Shown in pieces: positions 1-9,271 of a stretch of 64,000 nt of DNA (positions are counted from its first letter, which is position 1; every line of letters starts with the position of its first letter). The position numbers were made by a program, and so were the translations under genes. The DNA comes from Isoetes taiwanensis (lineage: Eukaryota; Streptophyta; Lycopodiopsida; Isoetales; Isoetaceae): assembly GCA_021234155.1 (NCBI GenBank), contig JAJEKV010000027.1:15530891-15594890 (forward strand), in the 5' to 3' direction. The notes beneath the pieces were generated by a model. The model saw only the letters and a list, made by a program, of their open reading frames with translations. It was not told the origin of the DNA and ran no database searches.

Positions 1-642
1 TATGATTTTATCGTCCACGGAGACCAACTGGCCTATGGGACCCAAGTACAAAGAGAGAGAGCAAAGAAGTGATACTACTACCGATTAAAACCCCGCCAAG
101 GGTTTTTTGGGAAAAACCTTAGTAGCAATAAGGATGCTTGACATCTTTGCACGATTATATACATAATCACAAGTGCAAACCGAGGTTAATGTCGGACGGG
201 GGGCATAAGCGAGTCCGCAGATCCATTACCTCCCGAGGTACGATCCCAACAAGCCTGCAGAGGCGTGCTCGTTAGCTCATGCAAGGCCCGATGGGGCACA
301 ACTAACCGAAAGCATACCGAGAGCCCGATATGCTCATTATCTTGGACAGGGCACTGGAGGGCGGGCTTTCATCCTCAATGGCACCTGTTGGCAAGATCGA
401 CGGACTCTCGTCCTCACGCGGCTCCCGAATCCATCTCCCCGCCTCAATGCGAAGGTGGTGTGCACTGTGCGAATGGAAGCAATCACCCCTGCGCTTTTCA
501 TGGGTAGATGGGTGCGCAGGTAGTGGTGTGGGCCCCTCGTGAGCATGGGATTAACCTCGCTGTCGATAATTTGCCACCTTGACATGTGACAGGGCCTCTG
601 ATCCCAAAGCTTGGCCATGAAGCAAGCATCCAAGTATTTGCT
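1..642 (-). other. LINE 3' tail and window edge
   Basis: No intact gene. The minus strand continues the reverse-transcriptase C-terminal region with stops and frame changes, which fits the 3' part of the LINE at 643-3160. The first ~130 bases hold paired AAAACC/GGTTTTT runs of the kind found in copia-type LTRs, with a weakly similar stretch at 28617-28690. That resemblance is by eye only. Confidence 0.35.
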
Positions 643-1560
643 TCAAGGCGCGGTTCCTTCCGGTGTATGCACCGGTCCACATCTGTGTGCTGCACATTCC
701 ATAGCGAGAACCACCGGGCTTGCTTGTCTTTCCAGCAAAGAGGCTTTGAGTCGCCAAGGGCCCATCGCCACCGCCAAAGCAAGGTTGGGCAGCCGGGCTT
801 CATCCATAGCCACCACCTTCCGGAAGTAAATAATGTGACGCTCCAAAGACACGCCCTCTGAATGGAAGGAAGCCCGCCTCTTGAGCAAGATCTGATATGG
901 GACCGTGGATTTCACTCCCAGTGCCCGGGCCAAGAAAGCTTTTTGTACCTGCTCTAGATCGTTCCAAGTGGTGAGGGATATCACTGGCCCCCACACTTCT
1001 GCCCCATAGAGGAGGACCGGTTCAACCAAGGCCCTGAACAAGTGTGCCTGGTGACCCCATGCATACAGCTCTGCCTTGTGACTATTGTTTTGCATTGCAT
1101 ATAGGGCTTTCCAGCCTGCAGTGACCCGTAACCTGATGGATGCATCCCAGTGTGTGGTAGTAGAAAACTCAATGCCCAAATACTTATAAGACTGAGCCAC
1201 CTCCACTACCTGCCCCTGGTAAGTGAATGAGGGAAGACGTGGGTGCCGGGATGATGGGACCAGCAGCACCCTTGTCTTGGCCAAGTTAACTCTCATGTCG
1301 AAATTGGCAGAAAGTGTCCAAAGCATCCAGGTGGCGTTGCATGTCCTCTGGGGTATATGCGAAGCGAGGCCAACATCATCGGCATATATGAGTTGCCGGA
1401 TTATGTGGTGCATCAACCGAAGCGCCTCCCGTGCTCGGCCTAGCCATTCTTCTAGCTGGTCAATGTACAAGCCGAAGAGCGCCGGGATAGAGGGCAGCCC
1501 CGGGCGCACCCCAATGCTACTAACAACGGGCTCCCCGACAAGCAGAGACGACCGGAGCAA
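643..1560 (-). pseudogene. LINE reverse transcriptase, palm-to-thumb part
   Basis: This is a 305-codon open stretch of a non-LTR retrotransposon reverse transcriptase, the enzyme that copies element RNA at the target site. It shows the G-V-R-x-G-x-x-x-x-P-x-L-F-G-L-Y-I-D block (domain 4) near residues 17-34. The catalytic YADD box is at residues 59-62 (about 1386-1375), followed by the K-T-x-V and Y-L-G-I motifs of domains 6-7. The C-terminal part carries the conserved L-Y-G-x-E-V-W. The upstream fingers are only recognisable in broken frames, so the protein cannot be complete. The family assignment is firm; the exact LINE clade is not resolved. Confidence 0.85.
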
Positions 1561-2869
1561 GCCTCAGATAGTCTCAGATATAGCATTCTGCAAGTCGACG
1601 GGGTCCCTAGCCGTCTCAATCGCCCCACAACTTATCCCGAGGCACCGTGGTCAAAAGCCTTTGCGAAATCCACAAAGCAACAAAGATTTATCTCAAGGCC
1701 GATTCCGCTATCCTCTATGAGTGTTCGCAGAGTGAAGATATGGTCAATAGTAGAATGCCGGGCGGAAGCTCACCTGCACAGCGGCGAGCCCGCGACTTCT
1801 CCATCCTCCGCCCAAAGTGTCAATCGCCAAAGAATCCCTAAAGCAACTTGGCAAAGACATTTAATCGACCATAATGGTAACGATAGTTGGTCAATGTGGG
1901 GGGTCCCCCGCTTGTATATGGGCACAACTCTACCGGGTAGTCCAAAGGCGGGGAAGCCTTCTTGCAATGCCCCCTCGCTGAAGAGTGCCGTGGAGAACCG
2001 CACCATTGGGGCCCGCCCACTTGAGAAGCTCTCGCCGCATACCATCCAAATCACGCCGCCTCCCCTAGCGGAGGCGCTGCGGGCCCATTACGACATCCCT
2101 TCAAGAATGACCGCTAGGCCTGTCATGGAGGTACCGGTGCCCGGCTTCCCATTGGGTCATACAACCGCCGCAAGTATCTCACCCATTGTTCCGGGTAATA
2201 TTTCCTCGTGGGTCGGCAGCTTACTCAAGACCTTTCTCCGTAAGGCCCTAGGGTGGCGGTCTAGAAGACCAAACATCTCAAGGTTGGTGCTCGCAAGGTA
2301 CCCGGCTTTCTTGGTCTTGAGGGAAGGAGCGGTATTGACGGACGGCTCATGGGCGAATGGTGGGGTCCAAAGACTTGGCGGAGGCATCGTTTCAGCCCCC
2401 GCGGTCGCCATCGAACCCGGTGATTGCGGGGAAGGTGGTTGCAGCCCCCGTGGATCGCCGAGAGCGGTCTCTCCCAAAGCATCCGTCCCCTACCCTCGGC
2501 GGAGCCGGTTCACCGGGCCGCCTCTTTGTTGAAGTGTGGGGAGTTGCAAGACTCCGGCAGCTCATGCTCAAGCATCCTCGCATAGACCGCGATGATCATA
2601 GTCCGACGCCTTAACCGCGGGTACATGGGGTGTTGGGGCAATGGGTGCTTTCGGTTGGCCTGCCAATCTATCCGCAAAGAACAGGGCTGATGGTCGAGTC
2701 TACTTCCCCCCCGCCACCGTCCCGATTAATCGCGAGTGATCAAGTGTAGGCATTGCTCGTCCCGCTAGCACGTAATCCACCACACCGGGTGCCGCCCCCA
2801 CTGGTTCTCCCCGCCTACAAGTGAAGCGGCCGGAGGACGGCCATTATGCGCCCATTGCAAATGACCAGG
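1561..2869 (-). pseudogene. Degenerate LINE linker and RT fingers
   Basis: No single frame is open. Pieces on the minus strand around 1770-2054 keep the V-x-P-I-Y-K-R-G motif of RT domain 1. A neighbouring frame (1838-2020) keeps Y-R-x-x-x-x-x-x-L-N-V-F-A-K-L-L, the usual sequel in non-LTR RTs, so at least two frameshifts separate them. The stretch 2480-2869 should join endonuclease to RT, but I recognise nothing specific in it. A plus-strand open frame of 271 codons at 1717-2532 is a shadow of this GC-rich region. Confidence 0.6.
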
Positions 2870-3160
2870 TCAAAGATATTTGCCCCAGAAATGTGCCTTG
2901 GTATTGCCGCCCATACCGCGTGTCACCTGGCTATCATCTGATGCCCTTGGCCAAACTATCTCTGCGGGGTCCATTTGCAACACATCCTCAGCTAGAGGTG
3001 TGAATTTTGGGATCTGCTCTGCCCCTGTGCGCGCATTGAAATCTCCAAGCAACATGACCTTGCCCAATTGTCTGTACTGCTGTATGTCATCATATAGATC
3101 GACATAGGGCTCCTGCCTGTCCACATCCAAGTGCGTGTGGTAAAAGTTGCTCTCAGCATG
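2870..3160 (-). pseudogene. LINE APE endonuclease, C-terminal half
   Basis: Minus-strand reading gives the second half of an exonuclease-endonuclease-phosphatase domain, which nicks target DNA to prime LINE insertion. The diagnostic L-L-G-D-F-N-A-R-T motif is present, preceded by Y-x-D-L-Y-D-D-I. The frame runs into the inverted-repeat end of the DNA transposon at 3160. The complementary first half, ending in A-T-S-H-I, is at 37546-37876. Joining the halves across one TA dinucleotide keeps the frame, so the two pieces were one gene. Confidence 0.8.
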
Positions 3161-3186
3161 TAAGCACGATTTCATTAATTGGAGAA
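3161..3186 (+). repeat. Left terminal inverted repeat
   Basis: It begins TAAGCACGATTT and is matched by the reverse complement of 37520-37545 with two mismatches over 26 bp. Similarity stops abruptly inward. The left flank is LINE sequence. Confidence 0.85.
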
Positions 3187-3280
3187 AATAAGCCCATTTT
3201 GAGAATTTTAAGCACACCTAATTTGCTCTAGCACGAATACTTTCACCTACTTCTCGAGCACAAGAAACATGAGGTAATTA

Positions 3281-3333
3281 ACATACACATATACATACAA
3301 ATACACATATACATACACATACACATATACTCG
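3281..3333 (+). repeat. ACATAT-type microsatellite
   Basis: An irregular run of ACATAC/ACATAT units between the left inverted repeat and the promoter of the 80-aa gene. Confidence 0.85.
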
Positions 3334-3395
3334 TAGAAGCTCAATAATGGCCCTACATTGTACACCAATAATTCACATCAATAATTTAACTTCAC

Positions 3396-3403
3396 TATAA
3401 AAA
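3396..3403 (+). promoter_or_regulatory. TATA box of the 80-aa gene
   Basis: TATAAAAA lies 36 bases before the ATG at 3439. The same block (CTCAATAATGG, then AATTCAC, then CACTATAAAA) recurs before the decayed copy at 16982-16989, so the promoter was duplicated with the gene. Confidence 0.6.
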
Positions 3404-3438
3404 CGGCTTGACGAGGGGGTAGAGGCCATTCATCTTCC

Positions 3439-3681
3439 ATGGCTTCCTCGATGCCCCTTCCAGAGCACATCCACTCTTTCAAGTGTTACTTGAGCTACAA
3501 CGATCTGGGCGAATGCGCTAGAAATGGCGTTAAGCTTGATCCATGGCTCTTATCTAAAGCCGATGGACCTGCTAGTGCTTGCAGGAAGCTCACTCGTGTT
3601 AAAGTCCACATTTACTGGCTTCCTGATCAGGAGATCTATGAGCTGAATGCCATCACGAGCTTTGATGTTGATGACGAGTGA
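3439..3681 (+). CDS. Small 80-aa protein of the TIR transposon
   Basis: An intact 80-codon frame with a TATA box just upstream. I do not recognise the family. The protein is soluble-looking, has no signal peptide or membrane segment, and ends in an acidic D-V-D-D-E tail. The most distinctive block is K-L-T-R-V-K-V-H-I-Y-W-L-P-D followed by I-Y-E-L-x-x-I-T-S-F. A decayed paralogue at 17023-17290 keeps the equivalents of I-x-W-L-P-x, Y-E-I and I-T, so this segment is probably what selection kept. In the transposon before retrotransposon RT1 landed, the two copies were about 480 bp apart, in tandem. It might be an accessory factor of the transposon or a captured host gene. Function unknown. Confidence 0.6.
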   Translation: MASSMPLPEHIHSFKCYLSYNDLGECARNGVKLDPWLLSKADGPASACRKLTRVKVHIYWLPDQEIYELNAITSFDVDDE

Positions 3682-3735
3682 ATCTGCACCTGCTAATAAT
3701 GTAATAATGACATGGGTACCTAATAACTAAGTAAG

Positions 3736-5380
3736 TGTGACGGTCCAGGGGAATATACGCTATAAATACGTATATTCCTGGATCCGTCACTATACAAGTC
3801 TATCATTCATAGCCTTGTATACCATAAGGGTGGCACTAGGGGGCATGGCCAAGTTATTCTCATAACTTAGCCAACCATAGGTTAAGCCATTATCCACGTG
3901 GCCTTAACCTATTGGGGCACCGCCACACAGGACTCACCCGATTGGTGCCACGTGGCATCCTAGGTGGACCTAACTTATATAGGCATAAACCCTAACCCTA
4001 GACCTCTTTCCAGCCCTAGCACCCAGAGACTCACCTACTTGTTCGAAACCCCGTTTCGAACATCGTTCGTTGTGGCATAGGCTGGTGCAGCAGCCCCAGC
4101 AGGGTAGACTCGTTCTTGGAGGAGGAACAACAGCTTGTGAGTCGAAGACTATGGAGGCGCCCGGATCTGGAGGGAGAGCATCAGGAGCAGGTATGTAGGA
4201 TAGTAGTTGTGATAGCTCATCTGGAATTAGCAATCCAGATGTGCTAGTATTTCGTATCTAGAGTAGAGCCATCCTAGAACCCATATTCAACATCTTGAAC
4301 CCTAATCAAGGAACCCTAACTATTAGTTAGTTGTATGATTAGGTTAAGATGTTCTTCTTATGATCATTCTTAGGATATGATGATTATGTGATGGTGGTTG
4401 ATCATGTTTGCTCCTCTTGTATTGGGAAGGAGGGTAGAGACCTAGGGCCATATGTAGTATGCTCCTAGAGTAGGTCCCTTAGTTCCTATTAGTTGCGGCT
4501 CAGCATAGGAGCCCACCGTGCTATTGAGGCTATGATATGACTCAGCACCAGATAACAGGGCTAGAGGGAAAGTGGAGGGAGGATCCCTGCCGAGTGGGGG
4601 CTTCGGGGGATCCCATAGTGGGCTAGGCTTATGGTCGGTCACTTTGTGTGGGCCGAGCATGGGTCCGACACCTCCTGGGGCAATGGTGTTGCCTCGCCTC
4701 CTCTCGAGCCGCAAGTGATGGCTTGGCTCTCGTTTTGGGGGGTTCAGTCGGGTACGAATCGTGTGTCGCCACGATTCTCTAGCCGCCCACGGCACCTCTA
4801 GACCCTGGGAAGGGGAGATGCAACCCTTCCTGCCTCATCGGACCAGGGAGATGCAACCTGGAGTAGTCCCGATGGGTGATGCCATGGGATTATGTGATCC
4901 GGAAGGCTAGAGTCCCGTCGAGCCCCGATCTAGCCCATCTCGCAAAGTATGCACAGAGGGGCGGATGGAGTGGTCAACCCTAGCCATTGTTCTATGCCAG
5001 CCCTCGCCATTGCCGTGACTCGGTCTGCTCTATCTTGAGGCCTAGCTAGTCAGTCATCCTCCTTATGAGTCTGAACCAGGGTAGGAGCTCTCATGTTTTA
5101 TGGTTCATGATTATCATCTTTGCATTAGTATATGTGTGATGCGCTACCCTTCGAGGTAGTATTTGTATATGTTTGATGCTAGTTCTGACGTGTTATCGCT
5201 TCCGCTGTTATAGGAGCCCATAGGGGAAGGGCGCGCAAGACACCTTCGTGTTCCCTCCCCGCACTAGGGACCACCGCAGAGTGCGGGGTAGACGAAGGGC
5301 CCGTGCGGTTGTTGAGCCGGACGGGGGATTTCCTGCCGAGTGTATGGCCGAGCGCCGTATGTTTAGCAGGGAGCGTCACA
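3736..5380 (+). repeat. RT1 5' LTR
   Basis: 1645 bp, TGTGACGG...GCGTCACA, colinear with 15171-16831. The first 55 bases form an inverted repeat around CTATAAATA (3737-3790) that differs in both arms from the 3' LTR copy. The following ~230 bases are essentially identical between the copies. Later differences are small indels and CpG-type transitions. Confidence 0.95.
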
Positions 5381-5381
5381 A

Positions 5382-5393
5382 TGGTATCAGAGC
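5382..5393 (+). other. RT1 primer-binding site
   Basis: TGGTATCAGAGC, complementary to the 3' end of plant initiator tRNA-Met, one base after the 5' LTR. This is the standard minus-strand primer site of many plant LTR retrotransposons and fixes the LTR boundary. Confidence 0.95.
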
Positions 5394-5960
5394 GATGTTC
5401 TTGGTTGACCAAGAACTAGCACTGACCACAACCATGAAGTAGTCTAACAGGCCTATAGGGGTGTGAAATAAACGTTTCCACCATCGAACCGCGAAAATGG
5501 GGGAAAAAAAAATTTTTCTCCTAGGTAGTGGGTCAGGACTTAGGTTAAGTGTTAGACGAAAGTTAAGTGAGTCAAACTCATCTTCTAGTAAAATTGGAGT
5601 GGAAATCATGCATCTGCATCAAATTTCACCTACAATGGGTCGAAGAATCATCCCAATCGGAGACCCAGGTGAAAAATGGCGCAAATCCATAATTCACACT
5701 TCAAACCATTAGGAAATTGGAAATTTCAAAGGTATAATACGAATTTTTAGGTGTATTAAGAATTAAACATATATTAAAATTAAGGGTACTATGGGGTAAT
5801 TAATAAGGGGGGCTAATAAGTAGGCCTATTAATGGTAGGAGAATATTCTCAGGGGCCCTTTCTTTTAAATATCTCTGACACCTCATTTTTCCCCCCAAAC
5901 TTCCCTCTATCTTCTCTCTCTTGACCAGCCTATCCCCACCTGTTTTCTAGACCGTTAAAT
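5394..5960 (+). other. RT1 untranslated leader
   Basis: No gene is recognisable. It is AT-rich after 5720. A TTTTAAATATC stretch near 5865 and a CT-rich tract at 5880-5930 precede the MARTKQT start codon at 5961 and could act as a promoter/initiator, but this is only suggestive. Confidence 0.4.
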
Positions 5961-7032
5961 ATGGCTCGAACCAAGCAAACCTATAGGAAGACTGGGCCTA
6001 GGCCTACCCTCCATGGCGCAGCAGGGCTGCATGTGAAGAAGATACCAGAGCACCTACGCCCAAGAAGGGGAAGAGGAGCTTCCCCTACCAGCAGCAAAGC
6101 TGAATGACGGGTCGTACTCACGATGCCGAGAGCAGCCCTTCGGCCGGGCAAACACAAAGAACCGACGACCTCCGCCACTTGGGCCACAGCACACCGAAGT
6201 GGGAGGAGCAGCAGGAGGAGCAGGTCCAAAGAGCCAGGTGGATGGGTTTTGGCCTTCGCCCCAAAGAAGAAAGGAAAGGAGAAGGTCGCGGAGTGGCCTG
6301 AAGAGAGGGCCGCAAGGAGGAAGAGGGAACGCGAGGAGGAGCCGCGGGGAAGAGCGGAGGACGGGCAGAGAAGAACGACGGTCCCCGGGAACCGGGCCGC
6401 GGATAGAGGAGCCTCCCCGGCGCGAGGAGGAGCAGGTGGAAGAAGAGGAGGAGGAAGAAGATGAGCAGGGGCAAGGGGCGGACCCGAGACCACCTTACCC
6501 AGTGTGGCCCAAGCCACCTAAGGTGGTAAAGAAGCGTATAAGGCGAAGGGGCCTTCGCCTTGAAGGAGGATCGCCTCTACCAGCGCCGCCTCAAGGCATA
6601 CCAAGAATACCTTCGTCGGTGGACAAGGTATAATGATTGGTACTGCCGGCAGAATGTCCAAATAAGACCGGGAGGGAGGCCGCCGCCAAAGAACCAGCCA
6701 AGCCACCGCCACGTACCGAAGCCGAAGAAGACCCACCATGGGCCTAACTCGCGGTACACTCCGTGTCTTAGGAGATTAGACACTTTCAACAGTGCACTAA
6801 TCTCCTTATTAGGAAGGCACCCTTTGAGCGACTCATGCGGGAGGTGATGCAGCAGTTCGTCACCGACTACAGGGTGACGTCCCTCACAACTCGGGTGTTG
6901 CAAGTAGCCGCTGAGGCCGAGCTCACCCAGTTGTTTGAGGAAGGGAACCTCTGCGCGATCCACGCGAAGAGGGTGACTTTGATGCCCAAGGATATACACT
7001 TGGCGCGTCGCATCCGCAAGGAATACCCTTGA
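5961..7032 (+). pseudogene. Histone H3-like gene carried by RT1
   Basis: The start at 5961 reads MARTKQT-Y-R-K-T-G, the H3 N-tail with K4, R8 and K9 kept and A7 changed to Y. It then gives H-V-K-K-x-P-x-H-x-R-P, which aligns with the V-K-K-P-H-R-x-R-P end of the H3 tail, and stops at 6105. The next ~650 bases encode basic, then strongly acidic and proline-rich sequence in shifting frames. At 6772-7032 the histone fold runs uninterrupted: [18 protein letters not shown] (alpha 1), a canonical-length loop 1, and [11 protein letters not shown], identical to H3. It ends [11 protein letters not shown]. Loop 1 is not extended, so it is H3-like rather than CENH3-like. A TAG at 6769 and the frame changes mean this copy is broken, or partly spliced in a way I cannot prove. 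Confidence 0.85.
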
Positions 7033-7192
7033 GGATGCATTTTTGTCCAACTAATGTAATTATTAAGTCCTATAAATATAAAAATTTTGTGTGAACTGGC
7101 CATTAATTCGAGTATGAAAATATGTTTAGGTATAAAAACATGTTTGAGTAGCTAAATAGAAAAAAAAATTAGAAAAAATTGCAAAAGGAACC

Positions 7193-7473
7193 CGAAATCG
7201 GATCCCGTCGCGCCAGATACGTCTGCGCTCGCGACGCAGACCCGATCCGCGCGACGCCACCCGATTTCGCCATTTTGTACCTAATCCGTGTCCAAATTAA
7301 GTAAGAAAAGCTCCGAATTAAGTTAGAATCATGCTAGGAAATCACATTAGGATCTTCTAACACTCTAAAATTTTTCCTAAAGGTTGAAATAACTCGAAAT
7401 CGGATCCCGTCGCGCCAGATACGTCTGCGCTCGCGACGCAGACCCGATCCGCGCGACGCCACCCGATTTCGCC
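7193..7473 (+). repeat. Two ~78-bp GC-rich direct repeats with internal dyad
   Basis: Positions 7193-7270 and 7395-7473 are nearly identical, ~202 bp apart. Each is itself partly palindromic: AAATCGG at one end and CCGATTT at the other, CGTCGCGC against GCGCGACG inside. They lie between the H3-like gene and the TATA box of the next frame, in otherwise AT-rich DNA. A regulatory or terminator-like role is possible. Nothing else is seen at 7033-7645. Confidence 0.75.
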
Positions 7474-7645
7474 TGGATTTGCCAAACTTGACCAAATTTT
7501 AACCAACAAACCGCCATGTAGTGTTTCTTGCTTTGTTTTGATTAGAATTGCACTTCATGGTAGCTCATTTGGACACCCAAGGCCATAGATTTGGAGTCTT
7601 CCCCATCAAGAACCTTTGTGCACGGAACCCGAGGCACCACTAGTC

Positions 7646-7653
7646 TATAAAAA
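7646..7653 (+). promoter_or_regulatory. TATA box before the RT1 extra frame
   Basis: TATAAAAA followed by GGGCCC, about 110 bases upstream of the first in-frame ATG (7763). It suggests the extra frame has its own promoter rather than relying only on the LTR. Confidence 0.5.
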
Positions 7654-7762
7654 GGGCCCTCATTTGTCATTTTCTCCCCCATCAAAAGTGCTCCTAGCTC
7701 CTGTGGCGATTTTCTAGCCCCTTGCTCAAATTCAGTAGCCATTTTTCATAGCCATCTCGCCA

Positions 7763-9271
7763 ATGGCGCCATCAAGCTTTGTTAGATGGTACAATGATTC
7801 TAATCATATCCGCGGAACTCCCTCGCTGACCAAGCCTTTCATGTCTTCGATCATCTCTTTGATCTTCATGCCACCTTAACCAACCCCCTATTACACCGAC
7901 ATCATGTGTCAATATGATCACAAATTCTGCCCTCGGGTTAGCTTGCCACCTAGGGAGGGAAATGGGTCTCCTTAGACACCCTTGCCCAAGCCATAGGTGG
8001 GGATCCAGGGCAAGGGTAGGTTGTGGGATAGAACCAGAAACATGCCAGACTACATGACCTGTAAGCATCATAGGCATAGGTATCTTTCAGGCCAAGCAGC
8101 CTTAGCATTGTTCATGCAGTATAGGGCAGTTAACCAACCAGGGGAGCCATCAATCCAACCCTTGGATTTGGCACCACTCGACACCCGAGCAGCACAGATA
8201 AGCATCCAGGAGATCGAGACCTCAGCATACGAACACTACGGCTCCACATCGGAAACACCTATGTTGCAGATTGAACACGACTACGAAGAGGAGGAGGAAG
8301 AGAACCCAAGTTGGGAGATGAGGGAGGCGGGAAGAATGGAGAGGCGTATAGCTCGACAACAAGAAGTTCTAAGGCGAGACTTCGAGCCACCAGTAGGTAT
8401 CACGGCACTTACCCCAGTGATTATCGACGGCGAGGAGTACATATTCGCCACCGACATCCTCAACCTTCCCTATTGCCAAGAGGAGAACCTCAGGATAGAC
8501 GAGCTCCTAGGCCTAATGGCACAGGAACAGGGTAGCGACTTCATCGACTATTCCTACCAGGAGATCCCAAGGGAGGTAGCCGAGCGACACTCCTATGCAG
8601 GGGAAACCATGTCGGATATCCAAGCATACCAGCAGATAAGGCAGATGTTTCAACAACAGCAACCCGACATTCCTGAGGAGGAATTCCAGGAGATCCAGAG
8701 CAGATTATACAAGCCGGGAAGACGCTCAACTTCCAGCAGAACAGTCCGCTCCAGGAGCATGCGTGAGGCATCTAGCAGCATTAATCTGGAAAACGCAACA
8801 ACAATGTGGAGGGACCACGAAGATCTTACAGCAATAGATATCTTCGGTCAGGCAGCTGGCAGAAAAGGCACGGGAGCCTCGGGGCCACATAGGGGTAAAT
8901 CACTAAGGTACTATCTTCCGGCCCTCAGCCAAGGACAGATGATAGTCTTTCACAAGGAATTCAGCCCAAGGGGTGAAGAATCCGTGGCGCTCCTCATAGC
9001 ACTCTCAGGGTTTGGACACCATGCCAGGATAGATTTTGGAACGGACCATGTGATACTCTTCAAAAGATCAGTAGCCCTTCATGCCCTCGACTTCGCAAGG
9101 GGCCACCTCAGAGATGCGCACTTGTCAGTAGTGGCGGCAACTGCACCAGAACTCCCAGCACCACAGGTAGCAAGAGCATTGGAGGGGGGATCGGCGGCTA
9201 GAATCCTGCAGAACATGGGCAAGGGCACAGGATTCAAGAAAATCAAGAACTTCTTCAAGCGACGCCATTGA
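7763..9271 (+). CDS. Unrecognised extra protein of RT1 (424 open codons from 7997)
   Basis: The open part runs 7997-9271. The same frame continues upstream to an ATG at 7763 but with three stops (about 7877, 7974 and 7992), so either the N terminus is broken or the start is later, for example the second Met near 8042. I do not recognise the family. It has an acidic Glu-rich run (~residues 93-105), an R-R-D-F-E-P-P block, a glutamine cluster, a Ser/Arg stretch, then a more ordered-looking region with S-L-R-Y-Y-L-P-A-L and Q-M-I-V-F-H-K-E-F. It ends in a strongly basic F-K-K-I-K-N-F-F-K-R-R-H tail. No RT, protease or zinc knuckle is present. It sits where Ogre/Tat-type elements carry extra frames, but homology to those is not shown. 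It is open for 424 codons while neighbouring gag-pol is broken. Confidence 0.55.

Larger units (their letters stand above)
1..3160 (-). mobile_element. 3' half of a split LINE
   Basis: A minus-strand non-LTR retrotransposon read from 3160 towards 1: second half of an APE-type endonuclease, degenerate finger/palm start, then reverse transcriptase with a YADD box. The missing 5' half (ORF1-like region and start of the endonuclease) lies at 37546-39444 in the same orientation. The break falls inside the endonuclease, where the terminal-inverted-repeat transposon 3161-37545 begins. Frameshifts and stops throughout mark it as old and inactive. The GC-rich composition matches the 37.5-39.4 kb piece and differs from the AT-rich LINE at 43-51 kb. 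Confidence 0.85.

Noticed and set aside
1717-2532. A 271-codon plus-strand open frame
   Set aside because: It lies opposite recognisable LINE RT pieces and has no domain of its own; GC-rich shadow.
6199-6847. Plus-strand open frames 6199-6633 and 6560-6847 as separate genes
   Set aside because: They are out-of-frame readings of the insert and of the histone fold start; the H3 fold is read in the frame 6772-7032.
6772-7032. Histone fold as a centromeric H3 (CENH3)
   Set aside because: Loop 1 has canonical H3 length, the N-tail starts MARTKQT, and P-K-D-I-x-L-A-R-R-I-R is H3-like.
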